A stretch of 64,000 nucleotides of DNA, taken from Chloroflexota bacterium (GTDB taxonomy: Bacteria > Chloroflexota > Anaerolineae > Anaerolineales > Villigracilaceae). The translations under genes were made by a program, and so were the position numbers. Positions 17,665-26,180 of this stretch are shown here, in pieces; within the stretch, counting starts at the first letter, position 1; the number at the start of each line of letters is the position of its first letter. The stretch is from positions 62,001 through 126,000 of the forward strand of contig JAIOOU010000015.1 of NCBI GenBank assembly GCA_021414245.1, in the 5' to 3' direction. Below the pieces are notes generated by a model. It ran no database searches. It saw only the letters and a list, made by a program, of their open reading frames with translations, and was not told the origin of the DNA.

Positions 17665-19257
17665 CTATCTCGTAATCATATCAGAAGAAGAACTAAAAGA
17701 ATTTAGAGAGAACGAATTTAGTCGATAAACTTCCCTGCTTACACTTTGCAAATGAGCCTCCATATGATAATTCGCCTGGAAAAACTCAGAAAAATCTCCT
17801 TTCATCGGATATAAGTAGTCGCCATAAGTACTACTGATAACAGGCAAGAATGGAGAGGTTTGATCGTTCTCAAAAACAATAACCAATTCTGGAGGATCTT
17901 TCCTTAAATCACTCAAAAAACCTTCAACCATTTGCTGAGTGGTATATCCTGGGGTGAATAAAGCGGCAGTTTGATATAAGTATTTTGTGGGTGCGTCACG
18001 CTGCGACATAAAGTTGATACTGCCGCCATGTCCCCAAACCAAAACCTTATCTTCAATACGTGTATTCTCCCTTACATATCGATCCACTAAGGGAATTTTT
18101 TCGACACCGTTTGCGCGTCGAAAAATCAGCGTATTCGCAATATTAAGGTATTGGCTAATAAAATTGAAATTCAACACCAGAAAACACAATGCCAGCTCAA
18201 AAAAAAATACCAAGTCCAGCGTCTCATCTTTTCTCATCAAGGCCCTACTTATAAGAAGTCTTTGAATAAAACCTGTTAATAAAATTAAACAGGGTATCCA
18301 GTTTATAAAATAATGTTGAAATCCGCGTCCGGAAATACTAGTCAATGCAATTTCAATTGGAATCCAAACAATTAATAATGTGACGATTCGTTTTTCATTT
18401 TTATCCGGAAACCATTTAAATAAAGCAGCCAAAATAATAATCAAGTATCCACCGACCATCACCCATGAAAACAGAGGATTTTCCGGCCAAACCGCTATAC
18501 CAACCGAACGATGAAACCTGGAATATGCAAAATTGAAAACAAAAACCTGATCGATCAAATCAGGCAAGCCACTGTTAGCTCCCCAATAAATAATAACCAC
18601 CAGAGTTACAAAGGCAAAGCCCGCCAGGAACAAAAGGAAACGCCTTTTGATGAGGGCAACCTCAACTTCATGAATTTCAACAATCAGCATTGACAGCATG
18701 ATGGCCACTGGAACACCAATATTATTCGGTCGCAACAGGAAACCGCACGCTGACACGAAACCAATTACTACATACCAAATTTCCTTATCTTTAGCCTTGC
18801 ATATATAAATAAAAACAGCCAAACATGTGAAAATAAAATTATATTCTTCAGTTAAATTTCCCTGAACCAGCATATTTAGAAAATAATAACCAGCAACACA
18901 TCCTACAAAGGCAGCAAGCATCCCGCCAAAAGAATAAACCACTTCAAAAATCACAATAAAAGCAAACGTTAGTAACATAAATTCAAGCAACCACACCCCC
19001 CAGACTGAACCATGACCCATCCAAAGCCCCAACGCATCCAGATAATAAATTAAAGGGCCCTTATGGTCCCACACATCCCTATAAGGCAATTTTCCTTTCA
19101 ATATCTGGCTGCCAACATATAAAAAGACCCCGCTATCTGTATTAGGGGGAGCATAAAGTGGGTTGATATCCAGCATAATAATGGAGACCAAAAAAACAGA
19201 AAACACAACCACATATAAGCTCCTGACGAACCTTGCTACAACAGTTTTATCCTTCAA
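17665..19257 (-). CDS. GT-C-like membrane glycosyltransferase
   Basis: About 530 residues with around eleven hydrophobic segments. The first loop reads NTDSGVFLYVGSQILKGKLP and then YRDVWDHKGPLIYYL, a well-known pattern of GT39/DUF2029-like bacterial membrane glycosyltransferases, with acidic residues before helix 2. No ATG exists near the start. A TTG at 19257 overlaps the asnB stop as TTGA and is chosen; a TTG at 19272 is equally open. The gene is distinctly AT-rich compared with asnB upstream, suggesting separate acquisition. Sugar and acceptor are unknown. Confidence 0.75.
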   Translation of the reverse strand: MKDKTVVARFVRSLYVVVFSVFLVSIIMLDINPLYAPPNTDSGVFLYVGSQILKGKLPYRDVWDHKGPLIYYLDALGLWMGHGSVWGVWLLEFMLLTFAFIVIFEVVYSFGGMLAAFVGCVAGYYFLNMLVQGNLTEEYNFIFTCLAVFIYICKAKDKEIWYVVIGFVSACGFLLRPNNIGVPVAIMLSMLIVEIHEVEVALIKRRFLLFLAGFAFVTLVVIIYWGANSGLPDLIDQVFVFNFAYSRFHRSVGIAVWPENPLFSWVMVGGYLIIILAALFKWFPDKNEKRIVTLLIVWIPIEIALTSISGRGFQHYFINWIPCLILLTGFIQRLLISRALMRKDETLDLVFFFELALCFLVLNFNFISQYLNIANTLIFRRANGVEKIPLVDRYVRENTRIEDKVLVWGHGGSINFMSQRDAPTKYLYQTAALFTPGYTTQQMVEGFLSDLRKDPPELVIVFENDQTSPFLPVISSTYGDYLYPMKGDFSEFFQANYHMEAHLQSVSREVYRLNSFSLNSFSSSSDMITR

Positions 19258-21131
19258 TTTTGAAGACCCCAAACGCCCAGCATCGCCAGGGCATACAATC
19301 GTTTCCCATGATCAACACGGGCGGCGCGATGTTCCTCAAGGATGTTCGACAACGCCGCCGGCTCAAACCACTGTCGCAGCGGACTTCCCTGCGCCAGCAG
19401 CAATTCACGCGACCAATCATATAGCGGCCCGCGGAACCAGGCGGAGACCGGGATTCCAAAGCCCTGTTTGCCGCGGCCCTTAATGGAATCCGGCAGCTCT
19501 TTGGCAAAGGCCTTCTTTAACAGGTATTTCCCGCTTCCGCCTTTGACTTTGAGATGGTCCGGGACACGGGCGGCCCACTCCACGATCTCATGATCAAGGA
19601 AAGGCGAGCGGCCTTCGAGGGAAGCCGCCATCGTCATGCGGTCAGCCTTGACCAGCAGATCGCCGGGCAGATAGGTGTGCAGGTCGGTGTAAAGTGTCTT
19701 GTCGAGATAGGACCCCTCAATGGAGTCAAATTGTTTTGCCAGCAGGGACTGGGCGTTGTCAGATTGAAAATGGAATTCGCGCTTCCACAACCCAGCCCGT
19801 TGGACCGGCGAGAAATACGATCCCCAGCGCAAAATGCTGGCACGCCGGTCGATCTCGGGAATCTGTTCGAGGCGTTTGACTCCATTGATCAGGCTTTGCC
19901 CGATGGGACGGTCTGAATTGTCGGGAAAGAGGCCTGCAATGGACGGAACCAGGCCGCGGGTCAGAAAGCGAGGCGCGCGCGCATAGAGGTTGGCAAAACC
20001 GTCAAGCCAGTAGCGTTGATAGCCTGCAAAATCCTCATCGCCGCCATCCCCATTGAGCGCGACCGTCACATGTTCACGGGTTAGAACGGAAAGGTGATAA
20101 AGCGGAATCGCGGACGCATCCGCAAAAGGTTCGCCGAAGTGGGAGGCGATCTTCTGTAACGTGGACGGAATATCGCCGTAAGTGAGCGTGAATTCATGAT
20201 GATCGGTTCCGTAGCGTTCGGCGACCGCCCGGGCATGCGGCAGCTCGCTAAAATTCTGCTCGGCAAAACCCGCGGAAAAGGTCTTGACCGGTCCGCTGGC
20301 AAACTCGGACATGAGCGCCACGATGATGCTGGAATCAATGCCCCCGCTCAAATGCGCGCCCAACGGACGTTCGCTCAGCAAACGCATCCGCACAGCATCG
20401 CGCAGGCGGGTTCGCAACTCCTCGGCAAGTTCATCCTCCGTGGCGGTCCATTTGGGTTGATAGGTGTAATCCCAATACCGTTGAATGCGCTCCCGGCCGT
20501 GCTCCCACACCAAAGTGTGCGCGGGCGGAAGTTTATAAATGCCTTCATAGGCCGTCAACGGGTCGGGAACATATTGCAGGCTGAGATACAGGTCAATGGC
20601 TTCAAGGTTGACCCCGGGTTTGTTCGGCAGGGCGGTCAGCACCGCGCTTAATTCGGAACCAAAATAAAGCGTGCCGTTTTGAACCGAGTAATACATGGGC
20701 TTCTTGCCGAGACGGTCGCGCCCCAACAGCAGGCGCTTCCGTTTTTCATCCCACAATGCAAAGGCGAACATGCCGCGCAGGCGTTTGATACATTCGTCGC
20801 CTTCATCCTCGTAAAAATGAACAATGCATTCGGTATCTGTCTTTGTCGAAAGGCGGTGTCCGCGGCGTTCGAGCTCGGCGCGCATTTCGGGATAGTTGTA
20901 GCACTCGCCGTTGAAAATGATCCAGATGCTTTCGTCTTCATTCGCGATCGGCTGGTCGCCGCCGCTCACATCGATGATGGCCAGGCGGCGCATGGCCAGG
21001 CCCACTCCCGCATCCACGTGAAAGCCGTCGCTGTCCGGTCCGCGATGGGCAATGGCCGCGTTCATCCTTTCCAGGAGGGCGCGTTCCGGTTTTTGGCTGG
21101 TTGAATGGGAGAGTCCGCAAATACCACACAT
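19254..21131 (-). CDS. asnB: Asparagine synthase (glutamine-hydrolysing)-like amidotransferase
   Basis: A full-length 625-residue class II amidotransferase. Cys2 is the glutaminase nucleophile in MCGICGL. RRLAIIDVSGGDQPI and NGECYNYPEMR follow the glutaminase pattern, and LSGGIDSSIIVALM near residue 260 is the ATP-pyrophosphatase P-loop of the synthetase domain. It could make asparagine, but its place among glycosyltransferases suggests an O-antigen-type role in which a uronic-acid carboxylate is amidated, as for WbpS-like enzymes (inference). A uronate-forming dehydrogenase is present at 35489-36811, which fits. The downstream gene overlaps its stop by four bases. Confidence 0.9.
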   Translation of the reverse strand: MCGICGLSHSTSQKPERALLERMNAAIAHRGPDSDGFHVDAGVGLAMRRLAIIDVSGGDQPIANEDESIWIIFNGECYNYPEMRAELERRGHRLSTKTDTECIVHFYEDEGDECIKRLRGMFAFALWDEKRKRLLLGRDRLGKKPMYYSVQNGTLYFGSELSAVLTALPNKPGVNLEAIDLYLSLQYVPDPLTAYEGIYKLPPAHTLVWEHGRERIQRYWDYTYQPKWTATEDELAEELRTRLRDAVRMRLLSERPLGAHLSGGIDSSIIVALMSEFASGPVKTFSAGFAEQNFSELPHARAVAERYGTDHHEFTLTYGDIPSTLQKIASHFGEPFADASAIPLYHLSVLTREHVTVALNGDGGDEDFAGYQRYWLDGFANLYARAPRFLTRGLVPSIAGLFPDNSDRPIGQSLINGVKRLEQIPEIDRRASILRWGSYFSPVQRAGLWKREFHFQSDNAQSLLAKQFDSIEGSYLDKTLYTDLHTYLPGDLLVKADRMTMAASLEGRSPFLDHEIVEWAARVPDHLKVKGGSGKYLLKKAFAKELPDSIKGRGKQGFGIPVSAWFRGPLYDWSRELLLAQGSPLRQWFEPAALSNILEEHRAARVDHGKRLYALAMLGVWGLQN

Positions 21132-21149
21132 AAGTTTTTTATCCAGAAA

Positions 21150-22280
21150 TTATTTTTGAAGGGAAATTAATATTTGGGAATACTGACGGGCGGCATTTTC
21201 CCATGAATAGTCCTGTTCGACCCTGCGGCGGGATGCCTGCCCCATCTGCACGCGCATCTTTTCATCGACGATCAGCCTGCGCAGGCCGTCCCGAAGGGAA
21301 TCGACATCCTCGGCATTCGCCAGCAAACCTGTCACGCCGTCGAGGACCAGTTCCTCACTGCCTGCAATGCGGGTGGCTACCACCGGCAGTCCGCTCGACA
21401 TGGCCTCCAAAACGGCATTGGGCATGCCCTCATGCCGTGAAGGGAAGAGGAACAGGTTCGAACGATGATACCACCGAGTCAACTCCCCGCCAGACTGCCA
21501 GCCTAAAAAAATCACCCGCTCGCTGATGCCCAGCTCGTGAGCCAGTAACTTCAATGTTTCCATTTGCGGGCCGTCACCGGCGATGCGCCATTCCCATTCG
21601 AGGTCCTTAAGCTGGGCGAGCGCACGCAGGCCGAGATCCAGTCCCTTTTGATAGACAATGCGGCCCACGGAATAAAGCCGGGCCGGGGACCATTCCCTTG
21701 AATCGTTGGTATATTGCGCTCCATCCACTCCATTCGGAATGATGGGAATATCCTGATGCGGGTCAAAAGCAACAGCCAGATCGCGCAGGCCAATGCTGTT
21801 GGCAATGACCGCATCCGCATTGTGCCAGATGACGCGCAGAAAAGGGCCGATCAATTTATGAAAGGTCTTGAAGTCATAGGGACGAAACCCGGGCACATCC
21901 CCGCCACGCAGGGAGACAATATAGGGGATGCGATATCGTTTCTTCAAGAGCCAGGCGATTGCGCCCGAAGGCACTCCAAAAAATGCCAAAGTGGCGTCCG
22001 GTTTGAGTTGGGGCGCCAGGCGCAGGGTCCGCACGGAAGCGGACACAATGAAGGCCAGCTGCTCCAGCGCTGTGGAACGGTCCTGCCTGCGGCGCAAGGC
22101 GGGGATGCGGTGAATGGTCGCGCCATTTTGAACTTCCATCTTTGGCTGCCCGGCAAAATGAGCAGTCACCACCGTAACCTCGTGGCCGAGAGTCACAAGA
22201 CAGCGCGTAATATTTGCGCTGGCATTGCCTGCCCCGCCTCCGATCGGCGGATACTCACTGTTGATCAGTAATATTCTCAT
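21150..22280 (-). CDS. GT4 glycosyltransferase
   Basis: The 376-residue GT-B fold enzyme begins MRILLINSEYPPIGGGAGN, the glycine-rich acceptor-side loop of GT4. The donor side has YSVGRIVYQKGLDLGL and the E-x7-E motif in SRHEGMPNAVLEAMSSGLPV. It lacks membrane helices and should act at the cytoplasmic face using a nucleotide sugar. One base separates it from the upstream membrane protein gene, so the two are co-transcribed. Donor and acceptor are unknown. Confidence 0.9.
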   Translation of the reverse strand: MRILLINSEYPPIGGGAGNASANITRCLVTLGHEVTVVTAHFAGQPKMEVQNGATIHRIPALRRRQDRSTALEQLAFIVSASVRTLRLAPQLKPDATLAFFGVPSGAIAWLLKKRYRIPYIVSLRGGDVPGFRPYDFKTFHKLIGPFLRVIWHNADAVIANSIGLRDLAVAFDPHQDIPIIPNGVDGAQYTNDSREWSPARLYSVGRIVYQKGLDLGLRALAQLKDLEWEWRIAGDGPQMETLKLLAHELGISERVIFLGWQSGGELTRWYHRSNLFLFPSRHEGMPNAVLEAMSSGLPVVATRIAGSEELVLDGVTGLLANAEDVDSLRDGLRRLIVDEKMRVQMGQASRRRVEQDYSWENAARQYSQILISLQK

Positions 22281-22281
22281 A

Positions 22282-24246
22282 TTACTTGAAGGTTACCTGG
22301 GGACATTCAGGTGCATTCCGCGGGACAAAAACCTGAATATTTGAAGAATCCAAAGTAAGGACCGGTTCATACTCGCACAATAACTGGTATGCCACGGACT
22401 GATTCCAGACATTGCTTTCCTCTGCAAAATCGCCCGCATTGGCATCCAAATTCTGTTTTCTGGCAACGATCGCGGCAAAGCGATGATTCTCCAGGTCGCT
22501 GTAAAACCTTTCCAAATATGGAAGATTTCCGGAGATCGCCATTTCCGTCAGGGTGATGACTTCATAATCCTGAACGATCGGAACCTTCGGGATCATTCCA
22601 AAGGTCAACAGGTGTCTTTCATAGATGAACAGGACCGGTCCCTTTGCGCTGTAGGATTGGACCGTGTTCCGCAAAGTTGCCAGATCATGCGAGGCCTGTG
22701 CCTGGTCGTAGCGAACCGGCGGAACGACCCGCGACAGGGAAAATACGACCGGGATGATCAGGAGAAGATTCATATGGATCAACGAATGATGGACCGTACC
22801 GGAAGGCATGGGAGCGGATTCCGATCCAATGCGGTCGTTTATAAAATACGCAGTGATCAGTCCCAATAAAACGATGTAGGCGTCCATGTTGTGAAGGTCC
22901 CCGCCTCCGCCAATTTTTGTGCTGACCACCAATCCCCCGCCCAACAGGATCGCTGTCATGGCGGCAAGGCCCGCCCAGCGCAGGGGATGCAGGCTCGTCC
23001 ATTTCCCGCGCAAACTCCAGATCATCAGGGAAAGGGGCGGGAGGGAAACCAGGAAAATACCCGGGATGACCCCCAACGGATTGGTGTCGCTTGGCCACCA
23101 ACGATACCAAAGCAGGGCCGAGGTAAAGCTGGAACCAAAAGCGCTCAGGTCCTGATTGCCGGATATTGAAATATAAAAGAACTGACCGGCAAATGCGAAG
23201 AGCAGGCCGGCAATCCCCCACAAAACTGGCGTTTGGACATAGCTCCAGAATTTCCCGTTTTTATCGAACGGCTCCTCCAGCAAATAAATTGCGATGGCAA
23301 GCATGGCCGGAACGGGAAACCAGTTGACCCGACTCATGCCGGCCCAAAACGAAGCCAGGATGATCGCAAGGAGGGAACCAAATTTTTGGCGGGGAGATAT
23401 TCCTGCAAAAATAATAATGACACACACCAGCAGGTGATAATATACGGCCCCCTGAAAAAGGAACAGGGCAAACCAGCCGCCAATCAGAATTTTCATGACG
23501 AGGTCCTGCAGTTTCAAGCGGCGCACCAGGGCAAGCGAAGTCAATCCTCCCAGGCTGATCCACAGAAAGGCCTGCCAGAACCTGGCCATCCAGAGTGTGG
23601 TCCCGCCAAACAGAAAGGGGATCGATAAAAGAAAATAGCGGGTGCCATGCCAGACGGAAAGGGGCAGGCTGATCCCATAGATGGATTTGCTAAAGGGCAG
23701 GGAGCCGTAATAAAACCGGCTGGCTTCCGACCATCCCAAAGAAAACGGGTACCGGGTTACAGGTTGAAGAAAAAAATACGATTGAAAGAGCACGCCCCCA
23801 AATAATAAGGCCAGTCCAAAAGAAGCCATCCATGAAAGACGGGAAAGGATTTTTATTCCGGCAGCCTGAAGAAGGGCCAGCCAAAACCAAACCCACAACA
23901 AGGGAAAAAGGGAAGGGACCGCCTTGCCAAAAAAATCATATTTTGCATACCAGAGGGCAGGAATAGAAATGATCAGCAGAACCGTGCCCGCCAGCTTCCA
24001 TAACCATCCGGAGCTGGGGAGTTCAAGCCGGTTCCAAAAATCCTCGCTTTGTTCCTTGCGCAGGAGAAAATAAATCCCTGCACTCAGGTTGACCGCAAAG
24101 ACCGCCATGACCAAAACCCATTTGTAACGGGAACGGATCTTCAACAACGCCTGGGTTTGCTGCTCGGTTTGATAAATTGCGGCGGCACTTAGGGCCGCTG
24201 AAATCACAAGAAATGACTGCCAAAATTGTCTGGGGGATGATTTCAT
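22282..24246 (-). CDS. Large polytopic membrane protein, GGGGDLHNMD family (paralogue 2)
   Basis: The 654-residue protein has about twelve hydrophobic segments and is a paralogue of the protein at 13076-15238. Both share YPFSLGWSE, LLWYR, STKIGGGGDLHNMD near the end of the membrane part and a soluble tail containing LLTFG, VP-x-x-x-DY and LLC-YEP. AAAGG lies seven bases before the ATG. No named family is recognised. The first-loop acidic residues and topology suggest a GT-C-type transferase acting on lipid-linked sugars outside the membrane (inference). Confidence 0.7.
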   Translation of the reverse strand: MKSSPRQFWQSFLVISAALSAAAIYQTEQQTQALLKIRSRYKWVLVMAVFAVNLSAGIYFLLRKEQSEDFWNRLELPSSGWLWKLAGTVLLIISIPALWYAKYDFFGKAVPSLFPLLWVWFWLALLQAAGIKILSRLSWMASFGLALLFGGVLFQSYFFLQPVTRYPFSLGWSEASRFYYGSLPFSKSIYGISLPLSVWHGTRYFLLSIPFLFGGTTLWMARFWQAFLWISLGGLTSLALVRRLKLQDLVMKILIGGWFALFLFQGAVYYHLLVCVIIIFAGISPRQKFGSLLAIILASFWAGMSRVNWFPVPAMLAIAIYLLEEPFDKNGKFWSYVQTPVLWGIAGLLFAFAGQFFYISISGNQDLSAFGSSFTSALLWYRWWPSDTNPLGVIPGIFLVSLPPLSLMIWSLRGKWTSLHPLRWAGLAAMTAILLGGGLVVSTKIGGGGDLHNMDAYIVLLGLITAYFINDRIGSESAPMPSGTVHHSLIHMNLLLIIPVVFSLSRVVPPVRYDQAQASHDLATLRNTVQSYSAKGPVLFIYERHLLTFGMIPKVPIVQDYEVITLTEMAISGNLPYLERFYSDLENHRFAAIVARKQNLDANAGDFAEESNVWNQSVAYQLLCEYEPVLTLDSSNIQVFVPRNAPECPQVTFK

Positions 24247-24314
24247 GAATATACCTTTGAGGACAGGAAGGGACCCTGCCAGCCGGAGCCATTAAATTCC
24301 AAACAACCGGAAAA

Positions 24315-25220
24315 TCATTGGGAATCAATCTTTTTTTTGTTCATGGCCGCCAAAATGGACGGTAGAAAAAAAGCGCCCGGCAGGCTGGTCACAATAAAGA
24401 GGATGCGTATGAGCACGGCAACAGCAAGACTCTCGGACTGACTCAATCCTCCGAACTTGAACAACAGGAAGGTCAAGGATAACTCCTGTATGCCATATCC
24501 ATTCACCGAAATTGGAATGAGGGTCACAAAATAGGTAAAACTCCATAGACCTGCGATCAACCAATAGGAGACATGCCGCCCCATTCCGGATACAAGCAGA
24601 AAGACCGCCAGAAAAATGAAGAACATGTTACCAAAAGTGGACATCAACGACGCAAACAATGCCAGAGGTTTTTTAAACCAGATTCCGAAGGTGCCGAAGG
24701 TCCGTTTCGAAAAATCCAATCCTTTTTGGAACAAGGGGGCAAAGAAACCGCTCTGCAGGCCGGCCCCGCCTGCGGAAAGAACCGGGACCAGACCGAAGGG
24801 AAGTGTGACCAGCATCCCGGCCATGCCGATCAGCCGGTCGGCTACCATTGAGGCAAGGCAGATCGCGCGGTCATAGCCCAATTGCATCACACCTGCCAGG
24901 CGGACCACATCACCGCCGATCGTTGTCGGCAAAAAATTGGATGAAAAGAGCCCCGTGAACGTGATCATGGCCGTCTGCCAGAACGTAATATCGAGCCCCG
25001 CCGAACGCAGCAGAACATGCCAGCGCTCCACCACGAACAGCCTCGAAAGCAGCATGACCACCACCCCGGCCAGCAGATAGGACATAGATATGCTCTTAAT
25101 CGCCGAGGCAATATCCTGCCCGCTTTCCTCCTTCAACAGCACCACCAAAAGAACAAGAGCCAGCAGGCTGCCTGCAAAACGGGCGATCGACTGGCGGTTT
25201 TTCCTGATCCAGTCAATCAC
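24315..25220 (-). CDS. LPG-synthase-TM/UPF0104 family membrane protein
   Basis: The 301-residue protein has about seven hydrophobic segments. It shows family patterns such as FTGLFSSNFLPTTIGGDVVR (about 88-107) and, near the end, NGYGIQELSLTFLLF. The GTG start at 25220 immediately follows the stop codon of the GT2 gene (TAAGTG), implying coupling. Together with the GT2 it resembles glycolipid modules in which a sugar-phosphate-lipid made by the GT2 is moved across the membrane by the partner (inference). It is related in family to the protein at 15470-16507. Confidence 0.8.
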   Translation of the reverse strand: MIDWIRKNRQSIARFAGSLLALVLLVVLLKEESGQDIASAIKSISMSYLLAGVVVMLLSRLFVVERWHVLLRSAGLDITFWQTAMITFTGLFSSNFLPTTIGGDVVRLAGVMQLGYDRAICLASMVADRLIGMAGMLVTLPFGLVPVLSAGGAGLQSGFFAPLFQKGLDFSKRTFGTFGIWFKKPLALFASLMSTFGNMFFIFLAVFLLVSGMGRHVSYWLIAGLWSFTYFVTLIPISVNGYGIQELSLTFLLFKFGGLSQSESLAVAVLIRILFIVTSLPGAFFLPSILAAMNKKKIDSQ

Positions 25221-26180
25221 TTAATCACCAATCTTTTCAAGGTTGATCATCGTGCGGATCGTATACGTGGGTTTCCTTTGGGATTCATGATAGGTGCGGA
25301 CAAGCAACTCCGCGATCAATCCCATCAAAATGGACTGAAAACCCATGATGGAGAACATAATCGCAAGTTGAAAGAGCGGGGAACCAAGAACAGCCACCGA
25401 ATCGAAAATACGGCGAATAAAGAGATAAACCATCAGGGCGCCGCCGCCAAAGATAAAGGCCATGCCCGTTCCGCCAAACAGATAGATTGGCTTATTGGCA
25501 TAACTCAGTAAAAATTTGACAGTGAACAGATCGAGCAATACCTTCACGGTTCTCTCCAGACCATACTTGGCCTTGCCAAATTTCCGGGGGTGGTGATGGA
25601 CGGGCAGCTCGGCAATTTTTGCTCCGACAGAATGTGCAAACACCGGGATAAACCGGTGCATCTCGCCATACAACCGGAATCCGGCCAGCGCCTCGCGACG
25701 GTAGGCCTTCAGCGTACAACCGTAATCATGCAGATGGACTCCGGTCACCCAGGAGATCAATCCGTTTGCCAGAACGGAAGGCAGAGTGCGGGTGATGGCG
25801 TTGTCCTTGCGCTCCTTGCGCCAGCCGCTGACGAGATCATAGCCCTCGTCCAGTTTGGCGAGCAGCATGGGAATGTCAGCGGGATCGTTCTGCATGTCGG
25901 CGTCGAGCAAAACAATGGTCTCCCCGATCGCATGGTCAATGCCGGCTGCAATCGCGGCGGTTTGTCCAAAATTTCGCCGGAAGGAGATCACCCGGAGGTG
26001 CTTCCGGTCCCTTTCAGCATGCTCCCGAAGCACGGACAGGCTGTTGTCACGGCTGCCATCATCCACAAAGATCGCCTCCCATGACTGGTTGATGGTCTTC
26101 ATGATCGGTTTGATCGCATCCAGCAAAAGCGGGATGTTGTCCTGTTCGTTGTATACCGGAATTACAAGTGATAGTTTCAT
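25221..26180 (-). CDS. GT2 polyprenyl-phosphate glycosyltransferase (DPM1/ArnC-like)
   Basis: The 319-residue protein begins LVIPVYNEQDNIP, followed by AIFVDDGSRDNS and IVLLDADMQNDPADIP, which carries the metal-binding DxD motif (about 96-98). The QNDP form is characteristic of enzymes that make polyprenyl-phosphate sugars. Two C-terminal hydrophobic segments, PIYLFGGTGMAFIFGGGAL and LFQLAIMFSIMGFQSILMGL, anchor it in the membrane. It probably loads undecaprenyl phosphate with a hexose that the GT-C enzymes nearby use as donor (inference). Confidence 0.9.
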   Translation of the reverse strand: MKLSLVIPVYNEQDNIPLLLDAIKPIMKTINQSWEAIFVDDGSRDNSLSVLREHAERDRKHLRVISFRRNFGQTAAIAAGIDHAIGETIVLLDADMQNDPADIPMLLAKLDEGYDLVSGWRKERKDNAITRTLPSVLANGLISWVTGVHLHDYGCTLKAYRREALAGFRLYGEMHRFIPVFAHSVGAKIAELPVHHHPRKFGKAKYGLERTVKVLLDLFTVKFLLSYANKPIYLFGGTGMAFIFGGGALMVYLFIRRIFDSVAVLGSPLFQLAIMFSIMGFQSILMGLIAELLVRTYHESQRKPTYTIRTMINLEKIGD

